Below the pieces are notes generated by a model. That model saw nothing but the letters and a program-made list of their open reading frames with translations, was not told the DNA's origin and did not search any database. Below are positions 61,978 to 64,000 of a DNA stretch of 64,000 nt, piece by piece. Numbering within the stretch: the first letter of the stretch is position 1; the number at the start of each line of letters is the position of its first letter. Origin of the DNA: CAZROT01 sp964601895 (lineage in GTDB: Bacteria > Pseudomonadota > Gammaproteobacteria > Enterobacterales > Enterobacteriaceae); NCBI GenBank assembly GCA_964601895.1, contig CAZROT010000001.1:124001-188000 (forward strand). The letters are read 5' to 3'. The position numbers and the translations under genes are program-made.

Positions 61978-63651
61978 ATGACAGAATATTTTGCTCAACT
62001 TTTTGAAGAATTTTTAAAAACAATTGAAACACGTCCTGGTTCTATTGTTAGAGGTACCGTTGTCGCTATCGATAAAGACGTTGTGCTTGTTGATGCGGGC
62101 CTGAAATCTGAATCAGCTATTCCTGTAGAGCAGTTTAAAAACAGTCAGGGTCAACTGGAGATTCAGGTTGGTGATGAAGTTGATGTTGCTCTGGATGCGG
62201 TAGAAGATGGCTTTGGTGAAACGCTATTATCTCGTGAAAAAGCGAAACGTCATGAAGCATGGCTGATTCTGGAAAAAGCTTACGAAAAAGCAGAAATTGT
62301 TATCGGTCTTATCAATGGCAAGGTAAAAGGCGGCTTTACCGTAGAATTGAATGGTATTCGTGCATTCCTGCCAGGCTCACTGGTTGATGTTCGCCCGGTA
62401 CGCGATACGTTAAATCTGGAAGGCAGAGAGCTGGAATTTAAAGTTATTAAGCTTGATCAAAAGCGTAATAATGTTGTTGTTTCGCGCCGTGCAGTCATTG
62501 AGTCTGAAAGCAGTGCTGAGCGTAGCCAGTTGCTGGAAAACTTACAGGAAGGCATGGAAGTTAAAGGTATTGTTAAAAATCTGACTGACTACGGTGCGTT
62601 TGTTGATTTAGGCGGCGTTGACGGTCTGCTGCACATTACTGATATGGCCTGGAAGCGGGTCAAGCATCCCAATGAAATTGTCAATGTAGGCGATGAAATC
62701 ACCGTTAAGGTATTGAAATTTGACCGTGAACGTACTCGTGTTTCTCTGGGACTTAAGCAATTGGGTGAAGATCCATGGATAGCTATTGCTAAGCGTTATC
62801 CGGAAAATACCCGATTAACCGGCCGTATAAGTAATCTGACTGATTACGGTTGCTTTGTAGAGATAGAAGAGGGTGTTGAAGGTCTGGTACATGTTTCTGA
62901 AATGGATTGGACCAATAAAAATATCCATCCGTCTAAAGTGGTTAATGTTGGTGATGTTGTCGAAGTCATGGTGCTGGATATCGATGAAGAGCGTCGTCGT
63001 ATATCACTCGGCCTGAAACAGTGTAAAACGAATCCCTGGCAGTTATTCTCAGAAACTCATCATAAAAATGATCGTGTTGAAGGGAGAATAAAATCAATTA
63101 CTGATTTTGGTATATTCATTGGTCTGGATGGCGGCATTGACGGTCTTGTTCATTTATCTGACATTTCCTGGAATGTTGCCGGAGAAGAAGCAGTCCGTGA
63201 ATACAAGAAAGGTGATGAGATTGCTGCTGTAGTTTTGCAAATGGATCCAGAACGTGAGCGTATATCTTTAGGAATCAAACAATTAACTGAAGATCCTTTC
63301 AATAATTACCTCGCTGTTAATAAAAAAGGTGTCATTGTTTCAGGGAAAGTCACAGCAATTGATGCTAAAGGTGCTACAGTTGAATTAGCAGAGGGTGTAG
63401 AGGGTTATCTGCGCGCTTCTGAAACAAACCGTGAAGATAGCATGGCGACTTTAAAAGTGGGCGATGAGATAGAAGCGAGATATAACGGTGTTGATCGTAA
63501 AAATCGCATAATTAGCTTGTCAACCCGCACTAAAGATGAAGTCGACGAAAAAGAGGCTACATCTGCTAATAATGGCAAACCACAGCAACAGGAAGAAACT
63601 AATTTTTCTGGTGCCATGGCTGAAGCATTTAAAGCAGCAAAAGGTGAATGA
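61978..63651 (+). CDS. rpsA: 30S ribosomal protein S1
   Basis: S1 brings structured mRNAs to the 30S subunit. From the ATG at 61978 (MTEYFAQLFEEFLKTIE) the product is 557 residues, the E. coli length; an in-frame ATG at 61945 adds 11 unmatched residues. Six S1/OB repeats are visible, for example IVRGTVVAIDKDVVLVDAG (repeat 1), VKGIVKNLTDYGAFVDLGG (repeat 3), GRISNLTDYGCFVEIEEG (repeat 4) and GRIKSITDFGIFIGLDGG (repeat 5). Repeat 6 and the C-terminal tail are the most diverged. ihfB follows after ~65 bp. Confidence 0.97.
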   Translation: MTEYFAQLFEEFLKTIETRPGSIVRGTVVAIDKDVVLVDAGLKSESAIPVEQFKNSQGQLEIQVGDEVDVALDAVEDGFGETLLSREKAKRHEAWLILEKAYEKAEIVIGLINGKVKGGFTVELNGIRAFLPGSLVDVRPVRDTLNLEGRELEFKVIKLDQKRNNVVVSRRAVIESESSAERSQLLENLQEGMEVKGIVKNLTDYGAFVDLGGVDGLLHITDMAWKRVKHPNEIVNVGDEITVKVLKFDRERTRVSLGLKQLGEDPWIAIAKRYPENTRLTGRISNLTDYGCFVEIEEGVEGLVHVSEMDWTNKNIHPSKVVNVGDVVEVMVLDIDEERRRISLGLKQCKTNPWQLFSETHHKNDRVEGRIKSITDFGIFIGLDGGIDGLVHLSDISWNVAGEEAVREYKKGDEIAAVVLQMDPERERISLGIKQLTEDPFNNYLAVNKKGVIVSGKVTAIDAKGATVELAEGVEGYLRASETNREDSMATLKVGDEIEARYNGVDRKNRIISLSTRTKDEVDEKEATSANNGKPQQQEETNFSGAMAEAFKAAKGE

Positions 63652-63715
63652 GCAGAGCGTGGGAATGTAACTGTAACACTCGGAGAGTCGGTTAATTGCG
63701 AGATCCGGAGGTAAT

Positions 63716-64000
63716 ATGACTAAGTCTGAACTTATTGAAAGGCTTATTGGTCGACAGTCTTATATTTCAGCAAAATTTGTTGAAGATGCAGTGAAAGAAA
63801 TGCTTGAGAATATGGCCAGTACATTAGCCAGTGGTGATCGTATAGAAATTCGTGGATTCGGTAGCTTTTCGCTTCACTATCGTGCTCCGCGGGTGGGACG
63901 TAATCCAAAAACTGGTGATAAAGTTGCGCTAGATGGTAAGTCTGTTCCCCATTTTAAGCCGGGAAAAGAATTACGGGATCGTGCTAATATCTATAGCCAT
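63716..64000 (+). CDS. ihfB: Integration host factor beta subunit, runs off the right edge
   Basis: IhfB pairs with IhfA to form IHF, the sequence-specific DNA-bending protein. The frame opens at ATG 63716 with GGAGG ~5 nt upstream and stays open to the window end (95 codons; E. coli IhfB has 94 residues, so only the stop or a few residues are missing). Key features are MTKSELIERLIG, the DNA-arm segment RIEIRGFGSFSLHYR and the beta-ribbon tip RVGRNPKTGD, then HFKPGKELRDRAN. Confidence 0.95.
   Translation, partial: MTKSELIERLIGRQSYISAKFVEDAVKEMLENMASTLASGDRIEIRGFGSFSLHYRAPRVGRNPKTGDKVALDGKSVPHFKPGKELRDRANIYSH

Noticed and set aside
1..64000. CRISPR arrays, tRNA and rRNA genes
   Set aside because: I looked for regularly spaced direct repeats, tRNA cloverleaf signatures and conserved rRNA segments and saw none; tandem repeats found are coding (2857-3258, 46935-47767).

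Overview
The window looks like a chromosome segment of a gammaproteobacterium of the order Enterobacterales. Most housekeeping proteins (IscS, IscU, SpoT, RpsA, Der, GuaA, SerC and others) are close to the E. coli proteins in sequence and length, and several blocks keep E. coli gene order. The accessory genes (two-partner secretion, a xenorhabdolysin-like pore toxin, protealysin-type proteases), the decayed genes and the moderately AT-rich DNA suggest a host-associated lineage, perhaps an insect symbiont. I cannot name the species from the sequence.

Layout. 1-5554: the 3' part of a large FHA-type TpsA exoprotein and, tail to tail with it, its likely TpsB transporter. 5947-10058: hemG and trkH, then a divergent and heavily altered mannitol-PTS (MtlA-like) protein. 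10305-21706: glyA, an orphan small gene, suhB, trmJ and the complete Fe-S operon iscR-iscS-iscU-iscA-hscB-hscA-fdx-iscX followed by pepB. 21789-25587: an accessory cassette (secreted NTF2/SnoaL-like protein, divergent TetR regulator, and a 764-residue fusion of XaxA-like and XaxB-like toxin subunits) where E. coli has sseB to pbpC. 25767-35321: ndk, rlmN, pilF, rodZ, ispG, hisS, yfgM, bamB and der in E. coli order.

35446-40923 is a second accessory island between der and xseA. It holds an orphan 439-residue protein, an emfourin-like protease inhibitor, a dead M4 metalloprotease copy and an intact protealysin-like M4 protease. The two protease copies come from a tandem duplication that also carried the last ~120 bp of xseA, now a relic between them. 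40924-46573: xseA, guaB, guaA, ldhA. 46935-47767: a tandem-repeat protein interrupted by a 100-N assembly gap. 48008-54464: gmk, rpoZ, spoT, recG (trmH is missing) and a gltS frameshifted at a G9 tract. 54465-56080: an AT-rich stretch without genes. 56081-58232: glnHPQ. 58513-64000: serC, aroA, cmk, rpsA and ihfB, the last reaching the right edge.

The core genes cover Fe-S cluster assembly and an Fe-S enzyme (IspG), guanine nucleotides, stringent response, outer-membrane assembly, aromatic and serine biosynthesis, and translation. The candidates most worth following are the single-chain XaxA-XaxB toxin, the MtlA-like protein that has lost IIB and key residues in IIC and IIA, the duplicated protealysin/emfourin locus with a zinc-site-less copy, and an EPSP synthase with Ile and Leu at the two positions known from glyphosate-insensitive variants.
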